NCBI GenBank assembly: GCA_002869695.1 | Contig: PKUD01000004.1 | Location: 1 to 52,802, forward strand | Direction of reading: 5' to 3' | Length of the DNA stretch: 52,802 nucleotides | From: Desulfuromonas sp. | GTDB lineage: Bacteria > Desulfobacterota > Desulfuromonadia > Desulfuromonadales > Geopsychrobacteraceae | In this document: piece by piece, positions 1 through 13,911 of the stretch | How the letters are laid out: each line of letters starts with the position of its first letter | Position numbering within the stretch: position 1 is the first letter of the stretch | Translations under genes and position numbers: made by a program | The notes under the pieces: model-generated | What the model was told of the DNA's origin: nothing | Database searches by the model: none | What the model saw: only the letters and a program-made list of their open reading frames with translations

Positions 1-1131
1 GAACTCGTCGCCAGACATCCGAATCCATCCGTCATTCTGGTCCGGCCGGTAGATATTATGAATTTTCAGCGGCATCCGGGTCGTACGTGGATCGAGCTCG
101 TGGAAAAGTGGCAGGTTGAAGTAGAAGAGCCGGGGGGCCGAGCCGAACCGCAGGCGACAGACCGGCAGGCCGGAAAAATCATCAGTGGTGAACTCAGCGC
201 CCTGCTGCTGTTCGATCTTGTGACTTGAATGCAGGATGACCGAAGAGTGCCCGAATTCGGTGCCGGGGGTGATCCCCTCACAGGTTGTGCTGCCGGCGAC
301 GTTGCAGAAGACCGTGCTGGCATCGCGTACGCCGGGAGTGTAGCCGAGATATTCGCCGTAGAAGCCGTTGATGACATCACGAAATGCACGGTGTTCCGGC
401 TTCGGGTTGCATTCGATCACGGCCAGCAGGTCAAGTCGCTGCCGGGTTTCAAAGAACAGCTGGTTGGCCTTTTCTATGATCACGTTGATGTTCGATTGAT
501 AGAGGTCTCGATAGACGTAATCCAGGCAGATCAGGGTCATAAAATTGAAGCAGGTCGGGTGGCAGCGGAACAGGCTGAATATTTTGCCGCGATAGAGGTT
601 GTGCTGCCGATCGAGGTTTTCCTCGCCGACAAAGGGGTGGCTTTTCGCCTCGAAAAAGACGCGCAGTCTGCCGTCATTCTCCTTGACGGCGACGACGCAC
701 CAGTTGACCGGAACCTGGTCCACGTCGCCGGCGTCCAGATCCTCCTCCACCGAAGCGAGGGTTTCGGCGTTGTCCTGTTGATAGCGCTGCAGAATTTGTC
801 GGTATTCAAGCAGCCGAATATGCTCGACACCGAAAACGGTGACAGTATTCGGTCTGAAGTTGTTCCGGATCAGGTCCAGGGCCTGCTCCACCGCAGCCGC
901 CGGCATGATCGACTCAGGCAGAAACAGGAAGTGCAGTTTTTTCAGGTTCCCTTTTCCTTCTGCGACCAGTTCGAGAATAGACCGGATGCGCTGCCACTGC
1001 TGGTCGGGGTCGGCGATCTTGAAAAGTCCTTCGCGGCGCAGCAGTGAATTGGGGACCTGGCAGACCAGGCAGTGCTGGTGGTGACCGGGAGAGTAGGCGA
1101 CGTTGATCTCTTTTTCGATGATCTGGACCAT
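1..1131 (-). CDS. Nitrilase-fold (carbon-nitrogen hydrolase-like) protein, C-terminus cut by window edge
   Basis: An open minus-strand frame of 377 codons runs without a stop from an ATG at 1131 off the left edge. The translation shows the three landmarks of the nitrilase superfamily in order: a Glu in FLPES (about residue 73), a Lys in EAKSHPF (about 163) and a Cys in LICLDY (about 202). It continues with an FCNVAG segment (about 276) and GHSSVIL (about 294), which resemble the late strands of that fold. Overall it is far from ordinary amidases or nitrilases, so the substrate cannot be named. The start lies 5 bases after the stop of the Nudix gene, so the two are probably co-transcribed. No strong ribosome binding site is visible. 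The fold assignment is an inference from the spaced triad and the hydrophobic context of each residue. The alternative is an unrelated alpha/beta protein with chance motifs. Confidence 0.6.
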   Translation of the reverse strand, partial: MVQIIEKEINVAYSPGHHQHCLVCQVPNSLLRREGLFKIADPDQQWQRIRSILELVAEGKGNLKKLHFLFLPESIMPAAAVEQALDLIRNNFRPNTVTVFGVEHIRLLEYRQILQRYQQDNAETLASVEEDLDAGDVDQVPVNWCVVAVKENDGRLRVFFEAKSHPFVGEENLDRQHNLYRGKIFSLFRCHPTCFNFMTLICLDYVYRDLYQSNINVIIEKANQLFFETRQRLDLLAVIECNPKPEHRAFRDVINGFYGEYLGYTPGVRDASTVFCNVAGSTTCEGITPGTEFGHSSVILHSSHKIEQQQGAEFTTDDFSGLPVCRLRFGSAPRLFYFNLPLFHELDPRTTRMPLKIHNIYRPDQNDGWIRMSGDEF

Positions 1132-1136
1132 GGTTG

Positions 1137-1661
1137 TCAGGAGTGTTCCATCTGGAGTTGGTCGGGGATCTCTCCGGCGGCATCCTCCGGCAGAGGTGTT
1201 TGACCCCAGCACAGATCAGGGAACACCCGGGCCAGAATATAGCGGCAGCCGGGTGGCAGTTGCATCTCCGGCAGTTGTTGGCTGGGCGCCCAGAGCGCCT
1301 CGGTGCATTCTTCGCCGTTGGGTTGCAGGTTGAAGCTTTTCGGGCTGCAGCGATAATAGAGGATCACGTAGTGGTCATTGCGTGAGCCGATGCCGAGGTG
1401 CTCATAGACGTCAATCAGCCCTTCGGCGTGGACTTCAAGCCCGACTTCCTCACGCACTTCGCGATGCAGGGCGGCCAGGATTGCCTCGCCGTGGTCTATT
1501 TTGCCGCCGGGCATGACCCACTGGCTGCAAAATGGTTCAACGCAGCGCCGGGTCAGTAGCACCCGCTGCTGATTATCGATGATACAGGCAACCACCGAAG
1601 TTTTGATTTGCTGCTTGGTGAATTCCATCTGCCGCTCATAGCAAGTCGGGGAGGCGGTCAT
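1137..1661 (-). CDS. Nudix hydrolase
   Basis: This 174-residue protein carries a full Nudix box at about residues 52-74 (GG-x5-E-x7-REVREEVGL), the Mg-binding signature of enzymes that cleave nucleoside diphosphates linked to another moiety. The N-terminal strand TSVVACIID and the LTRR segment fit the fold. The PGGK stretch before the box resembles MutT-like members, but the substrate cannot be read from sequence. ATG at 1661 is supported by a GGGGAG about 6 bases upstream. A second ATG (at 1628) is possible and would remove 11 residues. The gene starts 32 bases after argG ends and is followed within 5 bases by the nitrilase-fold gene, so it sits at the tail of the arginine cluster without an obvious role in that pathway. 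Confidence 0.85.
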   Translation of the reverse strand: MTASPTCYERQMEFTKQQIKTSVVACIIDNQQRVLLTRRCVEPFCSQWVMPGGKIDHGEAILAALHREVREEVGLEVHAEGLIDVYEHLGIGSRNDHYVILYYRCSPKSFNLQPNGEECTEALWAPSQQLPEMQLPPGCRYILARVFPDLCWGQTPLPEDAAGEIPDQLQMEHS

Positions 1662-1693
1662 GCCCGTCTCCCCGAGCTGGTTGAATGGTTTGG

Positions 1694-2908
1694 CTAGCGT
1701 TTCTGCATCATGCTGCGGATACGCAGGCGCAGGGCGTTCAGCTTGATGAAGCCTTCGGCATCGGCCTGATTGTAGACCTCGTCAGCTTCGAAGGTGGCAA
1801 AGTCAACGTTGAACAGGCTGTCGGTTGCGGACTGTCGCCCGACCACCCGGCAATGTCCCTTGTAGAGTTTGACCCGGGCGACGCCGTTGACGGTCTTCTG
1901 GGTGTCATCGATCAGCGCCTGCAGCGCTTCCCGTTCGGGGGCGAACCAGTATCCGTTGTAGATCATTTCGGCGTAGCGTGGGATCAGTGAGTCGCGCAGG
2001 TGCATCACTTCGCGATCCATGGTGATCGATTCGACCCCGCGGTGTGCCTCTTCGAGGATGGTGCCGCCGGGGGTCTCGTAGACGCCGCGGCTTTTCATGC
2101 CGACATAGCGGTTTTCCATCAGGTCGATGCGACCGATGCCATGCTTGCCGCCCAGTTCGTTCAGTTTGCCCAGCAGCTCTGCAGGAGAAAGCTGTTCGCC
2201 GTTGACTGCGATCGGGTCACCATTCTTGAACTCAATCTCGACATATTCAGGGGTATCCGGCGCTTTTTCCGGGGCAACGCTGAGCACGTACATATGCTCC
2301 GGAGCTTCGGCCCAGGGATTCTCCAGCACGTCGCCCTCGAAGGAGATGTGCAGCAGATTGCGGTCGGAACTCCAGGGATTCTTCTTGCTGGTCGGCACCG
2401 GGATGCCGTGCTTCTTGGCGTATTCCTCGAGGGCGGTACGACTGTTCAGGTCCCACTCGCGCCAGGGTGCGATGACCTTGACAGCCGGATCGAAGTGATA
2501 GTAGCCGAGTTCGAAGCGGACCTGGTCATTCCCTTTTCCGGTGGCGCCGTGTGAGACGGCATCGGCGCCTTCGGCGGCGGCGATCTCCATCTGCTTCTTG
2601 GCGATCAGCGGCCGGGCGATGGATGTCCCGAGGAAGTAGCGTCCCTCGTAGATCGCGTTGGCACGGAACATGGGGAAGACGAAGTCGCGGACGAACTCCT
2701 CCCGCAGGTCCTCGATGTAACAGGCACTGGCGCCGGTATTTTTGGCTTTCTCGGGGATGTGGTCCAGTTCTTCGCCCTGCCCGAGGTCAGCCGAGAAGGC
2801 GACCACTTCACAGCCGTATTCCTCGACCAGCCACTTGAGGATGATCGAAGTATCCAGCCCGCCGGAATAGGCGAGCACCGCTTTTTTGACTTGTCCTTTT
2901 CTGCTCAT
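1694..2908 (-). CDS. argG: Argininosuccinate synthase
   Basis: ArgG joins citrulline and aspartate using ATP to make argininosuccinate, the penultimate step of arginine synthesis. The N-terminus carries the ATP pyrophosphatase P-loop SGGLDTS (about residues 15-21). Further family segments are the [13 protein letters not shown] stretch near residue 115 and the STDSLFNVD-like end. At 404 residues it is the normal length. An in-frame TTG at 2914 lies only 2 bases from the AGGAG motif, whereas ATG at 2908 is about 8 bases away, so 2908 is chosen. It is separated from the RDD gene by about 70 bases. No argH is visible in the window. It may lie beyond the left edge or elsewhere. Confidence 0.97.
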   Translation of the reverse strand: MSRKGQVKKAVLAYSGGLDTSIILKWLVEEYGCEVVAFSADLGQGEELDHIPEKAKNTGASACYIEDLREEFVRDFVFPMFRANAIYEGRYFLGTSIARPLIAKKQMEIAAAEGADAVSHGATGKGNDQVRFELGYYHFDPAVKVIAPWREWDLNSRTALEEYAKKHGIPVPTSKKNPWSSDRNLLHISFEGDVLENPWAEAPEHMYVLSVAPEKAPDTPEYVEIEFKNGDPIAVNGEQLSPAELLGKLNELGGKHGIGRIDLMENRYVGMKSRGVYETPGGTILEEAHRGVESITMDREVMHLRDSLIPRYAEMIYNGYWFAPEREALQALIDDTQKTVNGVARVKLYKGHCRVVGRQSATDSLFNVDFATFEADEVYNQADAEGFIKLNALRLRIRSMMQKR

Positions 2909-2980
2909 TTTCAATTCTCCTGAGGAATCAGGTACGAGATACTGGGCGCCTGCCCCCGGGTGTCACCTCGAACCCGTTTT

Positions 2981-3556
2981 TTATAGTTTTATCACATATG
3001 TGTCTGCCATACGGTCATGCAGACCCTGTTTCTGTTCGTCGAAGGCCACCATCAGGTAGCCGATGCCGAGAATGATCCCTGCGATGAACTTGGCTGGAAT
3101 CTCCCGGAAGGCGGCCCGCGCATATGATAGAGATGAACCGTCGCAACGAATGACCTTGATGCGCAATGCCATCTTCCCCGGGGTCTGCCCGCAGTACCCG
3201 GTGAAAAGGATGTAATAGACGCAGCTTAGCAGATAAGTGAATATCTGCACCAGTAACGTCAGCCCATCATTGAAGGAGCCGTTGAGGGCTCCGGCGAGGT
3301 AAAGCAGTCCGCCCAGTCCGCCCTGGAGAAAACCGACCAGGATTGCGTCAAGGATTGCCGCGGTCACCCGGATCCAGAACCCTGCTTTTGGCAGCATCTG
3401 CGGGTCAGTCGTCTGTCGTTCACTGGACACCTGGAACTGAGGCAGCGGGAAGCTCTGCCGGCAGCGTGGGCAGGTGACCCTGTTGGTCCGGGGCGGCAAG
3501 CTGACGAGGTCGACCTGCCTGCTAAAGCCGCAGTAGGGGCAACTGAGTTCCGTCAT
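2981..3556 (-). CDS. RDD-family membrane protein with N-terminal zinc ribbon
   Basis: The 191-residue product starts with a four-cysteine ribbon (Cys6, Cys9, Cys29, Cys32; CPYC and CPRC), followed by a short linker. An RDD-type membrane domain begins near residue 60, where a GFWIRVTAAILDAILVG segment contains the conserved Arg and Asp in the first helix. Further hydrophobic helices lie near 80-125 and 160-175. The PGKMALRIKVI motif (about residue 130) is typical of RDD domains. The family is widespread and its function is not settled. The gene is embedded between argF (6-base gap) and argG, so it is transcribed with arginine synthesis genes. ATG at 3556 has only a weak upstream purine stretch. 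The ribbon may bind zinc on the cytoplasmic side. Confidence 0.85.
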   Translation of the reverse strand: MTELSCPYCGFSRQVDLVSLPPRTNRVTCPRCRQSFPLPQFQVSSERQTTDPQMLPKAGFWIRVTAAILDAILVGFLQGGLGGLLYLAGALNGSFNDGLTLLVQIFTYLLSCVYYILFTGYCGQTPGKMALRIKVIRCDGSSLSYARAAFREIPAKFIAGIILGIGYLMVAFDEQKQGLHDRMADTYVIKL

Positions 3557-3562
3557 CGTCGC

Positions 3563-4470
3563 TCAGCGGGCCATCAGGGTGGCCATGATCGCTTTCTGCA
3601 CATGCAGCCGATTTTCCGCTTCGTCAAAAATGATCGAATGCGGTCCTTCGATCACTTCGTCGGTGATCTCCTCGTCTCGGTGGGCCGGCAGACAATGCAT
3701 TACCACGCATTCCGGGTCGGCCAGCTTGACCAGATCAGCATTAATCTGGAAGCCGGTAAAGGCAGCTTCACGGGCCTTCTGTTCTTCCTCCTGCCCCATG
3801 CTGGCCCAGACATCGGTATTCAGAACATCGGTACCGGCGGCAGCCTGTTTCGGGTCGTTGGTCAGTAACAGTTTTGCCCCGGCTTTTTCCGCACGGGCAA
3901 TGACCTCCGCGTTTGGCTCATATCCCGCAGGAGTTGCGACACGCAGCTCGAAGCCGAAGATTGCCGCCGCATTGATCCAGCTGTTGGCCATATTGTTACC
4001 GTCGCCAATCCAGCAGTATTTGAGGTTGCGGTAGTCCTGCTTGTGTTCGATGACGGTGAACAGGTCAGCCATGACCTGGCAGGGGTGATACATGTCGGTC
4101 AGACCATTAATCACCGGAACGTAGCACTGCTCGGCAAACTCCTCTACCGCTGCCTGTGAGTAGGTCCGGATCATGATACCGTCGCAATAGCGGGCCATGA
4201 CCCGGGCAGAATCCTTGATCGGTTCGCCGCGACCCATCTGGGTGGTGCCGGAATGGAGGAACAGGGCATGCCCACCGAGCTGAAACATCCCGACCTCAAA
4301 AGAGATCCGGGTCCGGGTCGAACTCTTTTCGAAGATCATCCCCAGGGTCTGCCCTTCGAGCAGGTGATGTGGAGTGCCGTCTTTCTGCTCCTTCTTTAAT
4401 TTCTCGGTCAGCGCGAAGATCGCTTCAAGGTCTTCAAGCGTCCAGTCGGAAAGGCAGAGAAAGTCTTTAG

Positions 4471-4474
<4 letters not shown>
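3563..4474 (-). CDS. argF: Ornithine carbamoyltransferase
   Basis: ArgF transfers the carbamoyl group of carbamoyl phosphate to ornithine, giving citrulline. The 303-residue sequence has the carbamoyl phosphate loop SSTRTR (about 51-56), the HPCQ motif (about 130-133), the ornithine-side DVWASMGQE segment (about 221-229) and the catalytic HCLPAHR (about 260-266). Length and motif order are standard for the anabolic enzyme. Its ATG overlaps the argD stop by 4 bases (ATGA), indicating translational coupling with argD. The downstream RDD gene follows after 6 bases. Confidence 0.97.
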
Positions 4475-7950
<3,476 letters not shown>

Positions 7951-7954
<4 letters not shown>

Positions 7955-8481
7955 GACAAAACCTCGACAGAAATCTGGTCATTGGTATAGATGCAGATCC
8001 CGGCAGCGATCAGCAGCGATTTTCGGGCGATCTCCTCTGCATTCAGCGCAGAATGCTCGACTAGGGCCCGCCCGGCCGCCAGAGCGAAACTGCCGCCGGA
8101 ACCGATCGAGGCAATACCGTCATCCGGTTCAATAATATCCCCTGAGCCGGAGAGAATCAGTGTGTTTTGCCGGTCGGCGACGATCAGCAGCGCTTCGAGA
8201 CGGCGCAGGATACGGTCGGTTCGCCAATCCTTCCCGAGGGCGACCGCGGCCCGGGGCAAATGTCCGCGAAATTCTTGCAGTTTCGCTTCGAACTTTTCGA
8301 ACAGGGTAAAGGCGTCGGCGGTACTGCCGGCAAACCCGGCGAGGACCTGATCCTGGTACAGCCTGCGGATTTTCCGGGCGCCGTGTTTCATGACCGTGTT
8401 TCCGAGGCTGACCTGGCCATCCCCGGCCAGTGCGACCTGCCCGTTGTGGCGGACGCAGGTGATGGTTGTTCCCTTGAACAT
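7951..8481 (-). CDS. hslV: ATP-dependent protease peptidase subunit HslV
   Basis: HslV (ClpQ) is the proteasome-like threonine peptidase ring partnered by HslU. From ATG 8481 the 176-residue protein begins MFKGTTI. By family knowledge the short propeptide is removed to expose the catalytic Thr at about position 5. The [14 protein letters not shown] segment (about 19-32) and a late [13 protein letters not shown] stretch are diagnostic. The frame is open further upstream to an ATG at 8517, but GAGGAGAA lies about 6 bases before 8481, which decides the start. It is the first gene of the hslVU-arg cluster. Confidence 0.96.
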
Positions 8482-8630
8482 CGTCTGTTCTCCTCGAGAG
8501 CGAAAAAGATTAAACATATCACAAGCAAGAAGTGGAAAAAAGAAACTTTGGCAGTGAAAAGAGAGTCTTTCCTCCTCTCCTTTTGCCGCTGGCTGGTGCA
8601 GAGCTGTTTTGTCGGGGAGAAAATGGAGGG

Positions 8631-9764
8631 TCAGGTCGTGAGTGGCAGTTCGATAGAGGCGACCGTGCCGAAGTCGGGCTGGCTTTCCAGACTCAGTTCG
8701 CCATTCATGCTCTGGATGAACTGGCGGGCATAAAAGAGACCGAGGCCGAAGCCACGGATCTGGCCACTGCTTGAGGGGTCGACCTGGTAAAACTTGGCAA
8801 AGACTTTTGTCAGTTCCTCGGAGGGGATACCCGGCCCGTTGTCACGCACCGATAGCTTGGCGGTTCCTTTTTCGAGGACGCCCTTCAGCTGAATCACTCC
8901 CTCTGCCGGGGTGAATTTGATGGCATTATCGAGCAGGGCCCGCAGGACAAAGCTGATGCGGGTCCGGTCGAGCTGCAGCGGTTGGGGCGGGAAGGGGCTG
9001 GTAATATCCACCGCAAGCTGCAACTTCTTTTTCTCGGCGACCGGGGCAAGATGCTGGACAATCTGCCGGGCGGTCTTGCCCAGATCGACAGACTCAAGCC
9101 GGAGTTCGTCCTGATGCAGAATGACGTTGCTGAAATAAAGCAGATCCTGAATCAGGTGTTCCAGATGATGGGTTTCCGCCTGAACCATTTTCAGCATCTG
9201 ACGGAATGCCGGATCGTTAAGGTCGCTATTGTCGGCGGCAATATTCTGGATGAACAGAGATATCGCGGTAGCCGGAGTCTTCAACTTGTGGGAAACCAGG
9301 CCGAGGAATTCGCTTTTCAACTGGTCAAGATGCTTGAGGCTGGAAATTTCGCGACGTAAGGCCTGTTTTTCGACCGCTTTTTCGATGGCTGTTCGCAGTT
9401 GCAGAAGATTGACCGGTTTGCTGATAAAATCGTCGGCGCCTGCTTTGAGGGCCTGGAGGATGACCTCCTTCTCCGAATAGCCGGTCATCAAAATGACCAT
9501 CTGCTCCGGATTGGTCTCCTTTATCGTTCGCAGCAGTTCCAGCCCACTGAGATTGGGCATCATAATATCGGACAGGATGATGTCGAAAGGGTGCTGGCTG
9601 ATCAGTGACAGGGCATCCCGGCCATCGGTCGCCTGGGTGACGTCAAAGCAGTCCAGAGCCCTGGCACACATTTGTCGAATGCCCGAATCATCATCGACAA
9701 CCAGCAGTCTTTTGCCGCGTCGCTCAAGAGTCAGGTTCTGTGATTCAACCAAGCCTAGCTGCAC
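8631..9764 (-). CDS. Response-regulator/histidine kinase hybrid (REC-HisKA-HATPase)
   Basis: This 377-residue soluble protein begins with a receiver domain (about 18-135) with the acidic pocket VVDDD, phospho-acceptor Asp66 in ILSDIMMP and Lys116 in ISKP. A dimerisation segment with phospho-His159 in LVSHKLKTP follows, then a HATPase_c domain with DNAIKFTP (N box), DNGPGIP and GFGLGLFYA. No transmembrane segment is seen, so it must be driven by a partner kinase or by the receiver. The GTG start at 9764 has AGGAG about 8 bases upstream. It lies 96 bases downstream of alaS, with hslV following. REC-kinase proteins of this order can act as phosphorelay intermediates. The signal is unknown. Confidence 0.9.
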   Translation of the reverse strand: MQLGLVESQNLTLERRGKRLLVVDDDSGIRQMCARALDCFDVTQATDGRDALSLISQHPFDIILSDIMMPNLSGLELLRTIKETNPEQMVILMTGYSEKEVILQALKAGADDFISKPVNLLQLRTAIEKAVEKQALRREISSLKHLDQLKSEFLGLVSHKLKTPATAISLFIQNIAADNSDLNDPAFRQMLKMVQAETHHLEHLIQDLLYFSNVILHQDELRLESVDLGKTARQIVQHLAPVAEKKKLQLAVDITSPFPPQPLQLDRTRISFVLRALLDNAIKFTPAEGVIQLKGVLEKGTAKLSVRDNGPGIPSEELTKVFAKFYQVDPSSSGQIRGFGLGLFYARQFIQSMNGELSLESQPDFGTVASIELPLTT

Positions 9765-9860
9765 GAGACACTCCTGTTCGAGGAGAGGACGGAAGAATCC
9801 AGCGCATTCGCTAAGTCCCTCCGCGGCAAAGGTCCAGAACAGGGCGTGTTGTGGTTGAGG

Positions 9861-12503
9861 TCAGCCTTTGAGCAGTTTTGCCAACTGATCCGGAGCCGCC
9901 TGCAGCAGCGCGTCGATCTGGCTGGTGTCGGGGCCACCGGCCTGGGCCAGTTCCGGGCGACCACCCCCGCGACCGCCGACCATTTCGGCCAGAGGTTTAA
10001 TCAGATCGCCGGCCTTGACTTTACCGGTCAGATCCTTGGTCACTGCCACCAGCAGGGCGACCTTGCCTTCCTGCGCACCGGCCAGGACCAGAACCCCAGA
10101 GGCGAGCTTGTCGCGCAACTGGTCGGACAGCTCTCTCAGCTTCTTGCCGTCTGACTTGTCGATCCGTGCGGCCAGCAGCTTGATTCCGTCCACATCCAGG
10201 GTCTGGTCGAGCAGTGATCCGCCGAGATCAGCATTGGCTTTGGCCTGTAATTGCTCGAGAGCTTTCTCCTGTTCCTTCTGTTGTTCAAGAAGTCTTTGCA
10301 ACCGCTGTTCCACATTTTGCGGTTCGGTCTTGATCAGATGAGCCAGCCGCAGCAGAGAGTCCTGTTGTTCGTGGACCTGTTCCAGTGCGGTTGCACCGGT
10401 GACTGCCTCGATCCGGCGAACCCCGGCGGCAATCCCGCCCTCGCTGACTATGCGGAACAGGCCGATATCGCCGGCGGCGCGGGCATGGGTGCCGCCACAG
10501 AGTTCCATGCTGTAATCACCGACGGAAATAACCCGCACGACATCGCCATATTTTTCCCCAAACAGCGCGGTGGCACCGGCTTCGGATGCCTGGTCTGCCG
10601 CCATTTCACGGCTTGCCACCGCGTTATTGAGACGAATTTGACGGTTGACCTGGTTTTCGATCTGCCTCAATTCGTCTTGATTAACCGGACTGAAGTGGGT
10701 GAAATCGAAGCGGAGCCGCTCCGGGGTGACCAGCGAACCCGCCTGTTTAACATGGTCGCCGAGAATGTTCTGCAGGCTGGCTTGCAGCAGGTGGGTAGCG
10801 GTGTGGTTGAGGACGATCTGCTGACGGCGCTCCGCAGATACCTTGATGGTTGCTGTGGCGCCGGTCTTGATTGCCCCGGTGACAACTTCGCAGACGTGGA
10901 CAATAAGATTCTCCAGCGGCTTCCTCGTGTCGACAACCCGCAGGCTGGCCTCTGGGGTGACAATCTCTCCGGTATCGCCGACCTGGCCGCCAGATTCCCC
11001 GTAGCAGGGGGTGGCCGAGCAGATTACTTCTACGGTTTCGCCGCAGGCGGCTTCTTCGACCAGCTCTCCATGGCGGATCAGGGCCAGGACCGTGCCCTGA
11101 TCTTCCAGTTGCTGGTAACCACTGAAGTCACTCTTCATTCCCTGATCAACCAACTGCTTGTAAATGGCTGAAACCGCCTCTTCTCCAGAACCTTTCCAGT
11201 GTTCGCGTGCCTTGGCGCGCTGCTCTTCCATGCAGGCTTCAAAACCCGCTTCATCGAGGCTGTAGCCTTCTTTCTCGACAATGTCGGCGGTCAGGTCGAC
11301 CGGAAAGCCATAGGTATCATAGAGTTTGAAAACCGTCGGGCCTGGGATGATCTGGCTACCGGCCCTTTTGAGCCGGGCGATTTCGTCCTGCAGAATCCGC
11401 AGGCCGTTGCCGAGAGTCTGGATGAAACGTTCTTCCTCATTGATCACGACCTTGGCGACGAAGTCCTTGCGCGCAGCTTCTTCCGGGTAGGCGGCAGCCA
11501 TAAACTCCAGAACAAAAGAAGCTGTCTTGTGCAGGACCGGGTCCTCAAATCCGAGCATCTTGGCGTGGCGCATCGCGCGGCGCATGATCCGTCGCAGCAC
11601 GTAGCCGCGCCCCTCGTTGGAGGGGAGCACGCCGTCGGCGATCAGGAAGGCGGTGGCGCGACTGTGATCGGCCATGACGCGCATCGAGACATCATTCTCC
11701 TCATTGTCTCCGTAGGTTTTTCCGGAAAGTTTTTCGATGTAGGCGATGATGTCGCGGAGGAGGTCGGTATCATAATTCGACAGGGTCTTCTGCATCACCG
11801 TGGCCAGTCGCTCGAGGCCCATGCCGGTATCCACCGCCGGTTTCGGCAGCGGGATCAGTTCACCGTCCGGCTGACGGTCGAACTGCATGAAGACATTGTT
11901 CCAGACCTCCATATAACGATCGCAGTCGCAGCCGACGGTGCAATCGGCAGCACCGCAGCCGAGCGCGACACCGTTGTCGAAGAAAATTTCCGAGCAGGGG
12001 CCGCAGGGGCCTGTATCGCCCATCGACCAGAAGTTGTCTTCCTCGAAGCGGAAGATGCGCTCGCGTGGTACACCTTCCTGCGTGTGCCAGATCTCAGCGG
12101 CTTCGTCATCGTCGGTGTAGACCGAAACGTAGAGCCGGTCTTTATCCAGCCCCATGTCGACAGTCAGGAACTCCCATGCGTAGGCGATCGCTTCCTGCTT
12201 GAAATAATCACCGAAGGAGAAGTTTCCGAGCATTTCGAAAAAGGTGTGGTGTCGGGCGGTACGTCCGACATTCTCCAGGTCGTTGTGTTTGCCCCCGGCA
12301 CGAACACATTTCTGTGAGGTCGTGGCACGGACATAGGCCCGCTTCTCGTCACCAAGGAAACAGTCCTTGAACTGGTTCATCCCGGCGTTGGTGAAGAGCA
12401 AGGTCGGGTCATTGTGCGGGACCAGCGAGGAGGAAGAGACCACGGTGTGACCACGATCTTCGAAAAACTTCAGGAAACGGGCGCGGATTTCATTGCCGGT
12501 CAT
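9861..12503 (-). CDS. alaS: Alanyl-tRNA synthetase
   Basis: AlaRS charges tRNA-Ala and edits misactivated Ser and Gly. The 880-residue protein has the class II aminoacylation domain at the N-terminus ([19 protein letters not shown] near residue 63). The editing domain has the zinc-binding HTATH (about 565) and CGGTH (about 665) motifs, and there is a coiled-coil region with the C-terminal [15 protein letters not shown] tail of C-Ala. It is full length. A cluster [14 protein letters not shown] in the catalytic domain is cysteine-rich, an insertion seen in many bacterial AlaRS. ATG at 12503 is clear. Upstream on the same strand is a PAS kinase, separated by a weak terminator-like hairpin. Confidence 0.97.
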   Translation of the reverse strand: MTGNEIRARFLKFFEDRGHTVVSSSSLVPHNDPTLLFTNAGMNQFKDCFLGDEKRAYVRATTSQKCVRAGGKHNDLENVGRTARHHTFFEMLGNFSFGDYFKQEAIAYAWEFLTVDMGLDKDRLYVSVYTDDDEAAEIWHTQEGVPRERIFRFEEDNFWSMGDTGPCGPCSEIFFDNGVALGCGAADCTVGCDCDRYMEVWNNVFMQFDRQPDGELIPLPKPAVDTGMGLERLATVMQKTLSNYDTDLLRDIIAYIEKLSGKTYGDNEENDVSMRVMADHSRATAFLIADGVLPSNEGRGYVLRRIMRRAMRHAKMLGFEDPVLHKTASFVLEFMAAAYPEEAARKDFVAKVVINEEERFIQTLGNGLRILQDEIARLKRAGSQIIPGPTVFKLYDTYGFPVDLTADIVEKEGYSLDEAGFEACMEEQRAKAREHWKGSGEEAVSAIYKQLVDQGMKSDFSGYQQLEDQGTVLALIRHGELVEEAACGETVEVICSATPCYGESGGQVGDTGEIVTPEASLRVVDTRKPLENLIVHVCEVVTGAIKTGATATIKVSAERRQQIVLNHTATHLLQASLQNILGDHVKQAGSLVTPERLRFDFTHFSPVNQDELRQIENQVNRQIRLNNAVASREMAADQASEAGATALFGEKYGDVVRVISVGDYSMELCGGTHARAAGDIGLFRIVSEGGIAAGVRRIEAVTGATALEQVHEQQDSLLRLAHLIKTEPQNVEQRLQRLLEQQKEQEKALEQLQAKANADLGGSLLDQTLDVDGIKLLAARIDKSDGKKLRELSDQLRDKLASGVLVLAGAQEGKVALLVAVTKDLTGKVKAGDLIKPLAEMVGGRGGGRPELAQAGGPDTSQIDALLQAAPDQLAKLLKG

Positions 12504-12590
12504 GGGGCTGCCTTTCGTTCTACGATGATTTTTATATAAAATTGAGGGAATTCAGTCGAATTGCTGGATGATAAACAAACTTGCAGTGCT

Positions 12591-12624
12591 TGAAAAGCCC
12601 CTATCGATAATTATTTGTGGGCTT
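12591..12624 (-). terminator. Weak terminator-like hairpin after the PAS kinase
   Basis: On the minus strand AAGCCC and GGGCTT (6 bp, about 18-base loop) are followed by a short T run, just after the PAS kinase stop at 12646. The stem is short and the loop long, so termination may be partial. It would separate the kinase transcript from alaS. Confidence 0.4.
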
Positions 12625-12645
12625 CGGGGGATTTGCCACCTGTCG

Positions 12646-13746
12646 CTAAGCGGTATTCGGATCAATCGCAGAAAGCGGCAGGGTAAAATGGAAAGAGGAC
12701 CCGAGATCTGCATTGCTGGTGGCCCAGATTCTGCCGTTATGAGCTTCGATAATATTTTTGACCAGATGCAGGCCGAGGCCCAGGCCTCTTGCCGCGGTAT
12801 CGCTGTTGTCGATACGGTAGAACAGATCAAATACCTTTTCCCGATGCTCATTGCTGATGCCGATCCCCTGGTCACTGACAATGAAATGGTACAGGTCGGC
12901 AGTTGTGAAACCGCTGATAGTGATTTCTCCCCCTCGCGGTGAAAACTTTACCGCGTTACCGATCAGGTTCTCAATGACCTGGATCAGTTTTCCCCGATCG
13001 GCGTAAATTTCGATCTGTTCGTCTTCGAATTTGCAGCTAAACCGATGCTGCGAAGACTCTCTCTGCACCTGGTCCAGGATCTGCCGCGCCTCTGCTGTCA
13101 CCTTGACAGGGCTGCAGTCAAGGCAGATGGTGCGGCCGGATTCGATCCGGTTGATGTCGAGAAGTTCATCGACAATCCGTTCCAGGGTCTGCATCTTGTC
13201 CAAGATGCAGGTCAGAAACTCCCGCCGTTCCTCGTGGCTGAACCCGTCGTTCTGCAGCAGCAGTTCGGTATAGCCTGCAGCTACCGAGAGGGGGGTGCGT
13301 AACTCATGCGAGGCGGTGGCGATAAATTCAGTTTTCAGCCGTGTACTCTCACGGAGCTCTTCCTCCATCTGCTTCCGGGCGGTAATATCGAGCCAGGAAC
13401 CGACGATTTCGCGTGGGTTGCCGGCTGCATCCCTGACTAGCCTGACTTCATCGAGGATCCAGAGATAATCTCCTCCCTTGGTCCTGAAGCGATACTCATG
13501 GAGGTGGTGTCCATCCTGGTAAAGGGTGGGAAAGACTGAAAGAACCCGTTCCTGGTCTTCCGGGTGGATGTTTTCCCGCCAGAAGCTTGGATTAATAAGG
13601 CACTCTTCACGGGTATAGCCCAGCAGCGAAGTGATATTGTCGCTGACAAAGGTTGCGCCGAAGTCCCCATACGCCCTGCAGGCATAGAGAATTGCCGGGG
13701 AAGAGGCCAGAATAGATTCAGTAATTGTCTGGAGTGAGGTTTTCAA
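12646..13746 (-). CDS. PAS-domain sensor histidine kinase, soluble
   Basis: The 366-residue protein has one PAS/PAC sensor domain (about 10-125; TREECL, FWRENIHPEDQ and GSWLDITARKQ are typical PAS_3 features). A HisKA domain with His147 in TASHELRTP and a HATPase_c domain with NLIGNAVKF, DQGIGI and GLGLGLHLVK follow. No membrane segment or receiver is present, and no cognate regulator lies next to it, so it is an orphan kinase. The start is a TTG at 13746 with AAGGAT about 8 bases upstream. There is no nearby ATG that keeps the PAS domain. It is transcribed away from the binding-protein-type kinase across a 165-base AT-rich gap. Confidence 0.88.
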   Translation of the reverse strand: MKTSLQTITESILASSPAILYACRAYGDFGATFVSDNITSLLGYTREECLINPSFWRENIHPEDQERVLSVFPTLYQDGHHLHEYRFRTKGGDYLWILDEVRLVRDAAGNPREIVGSWLDITARKQMEEELRESTRLKTEFIATASHELRTPLSVAAGYTELLLQNDGFSHEERREFLTCILDKMQTLERIVDELLDINRIESGRTICLDCSPVKVTAEARQILDQVQRESSQHRFSCKFEDEQIEIYADRGKLIQVIENLIGNAVKFSPRGGEITISGFTTADLYHFIVSDQGIGISNEHREKVFDLFYRIDNSDTAARGLGLGLHLVKNIIEAHNGRIWATSNADLGSSFHFTLPLSAIDPNTA

Positions 13747-13911
13747 TATAGAAATCCTTGGAATTCTGCTTATTATATGATTTTGTGAATATCAGGGGAA
13801 GGCTGAAAAAAAATAAAACGTTTTCTGAAGTGTTGGGCTATGCTATGCGCCAGGTCTTCTTTTCCGAATATCAGTGATTCTGCAAATATTGCTCAGCGTG
13901 AGTCTCGCATC

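Noticed and set aside
229-1047. 272-residue plus-strand frame
   Set aside because: It is antisense to the nitrilase-fold gene, has no motif and no ribosome binding site.
11199-12317. 372-residue plus-strand frame
   Set aside because: It is antisense to alaS, a clear gene.
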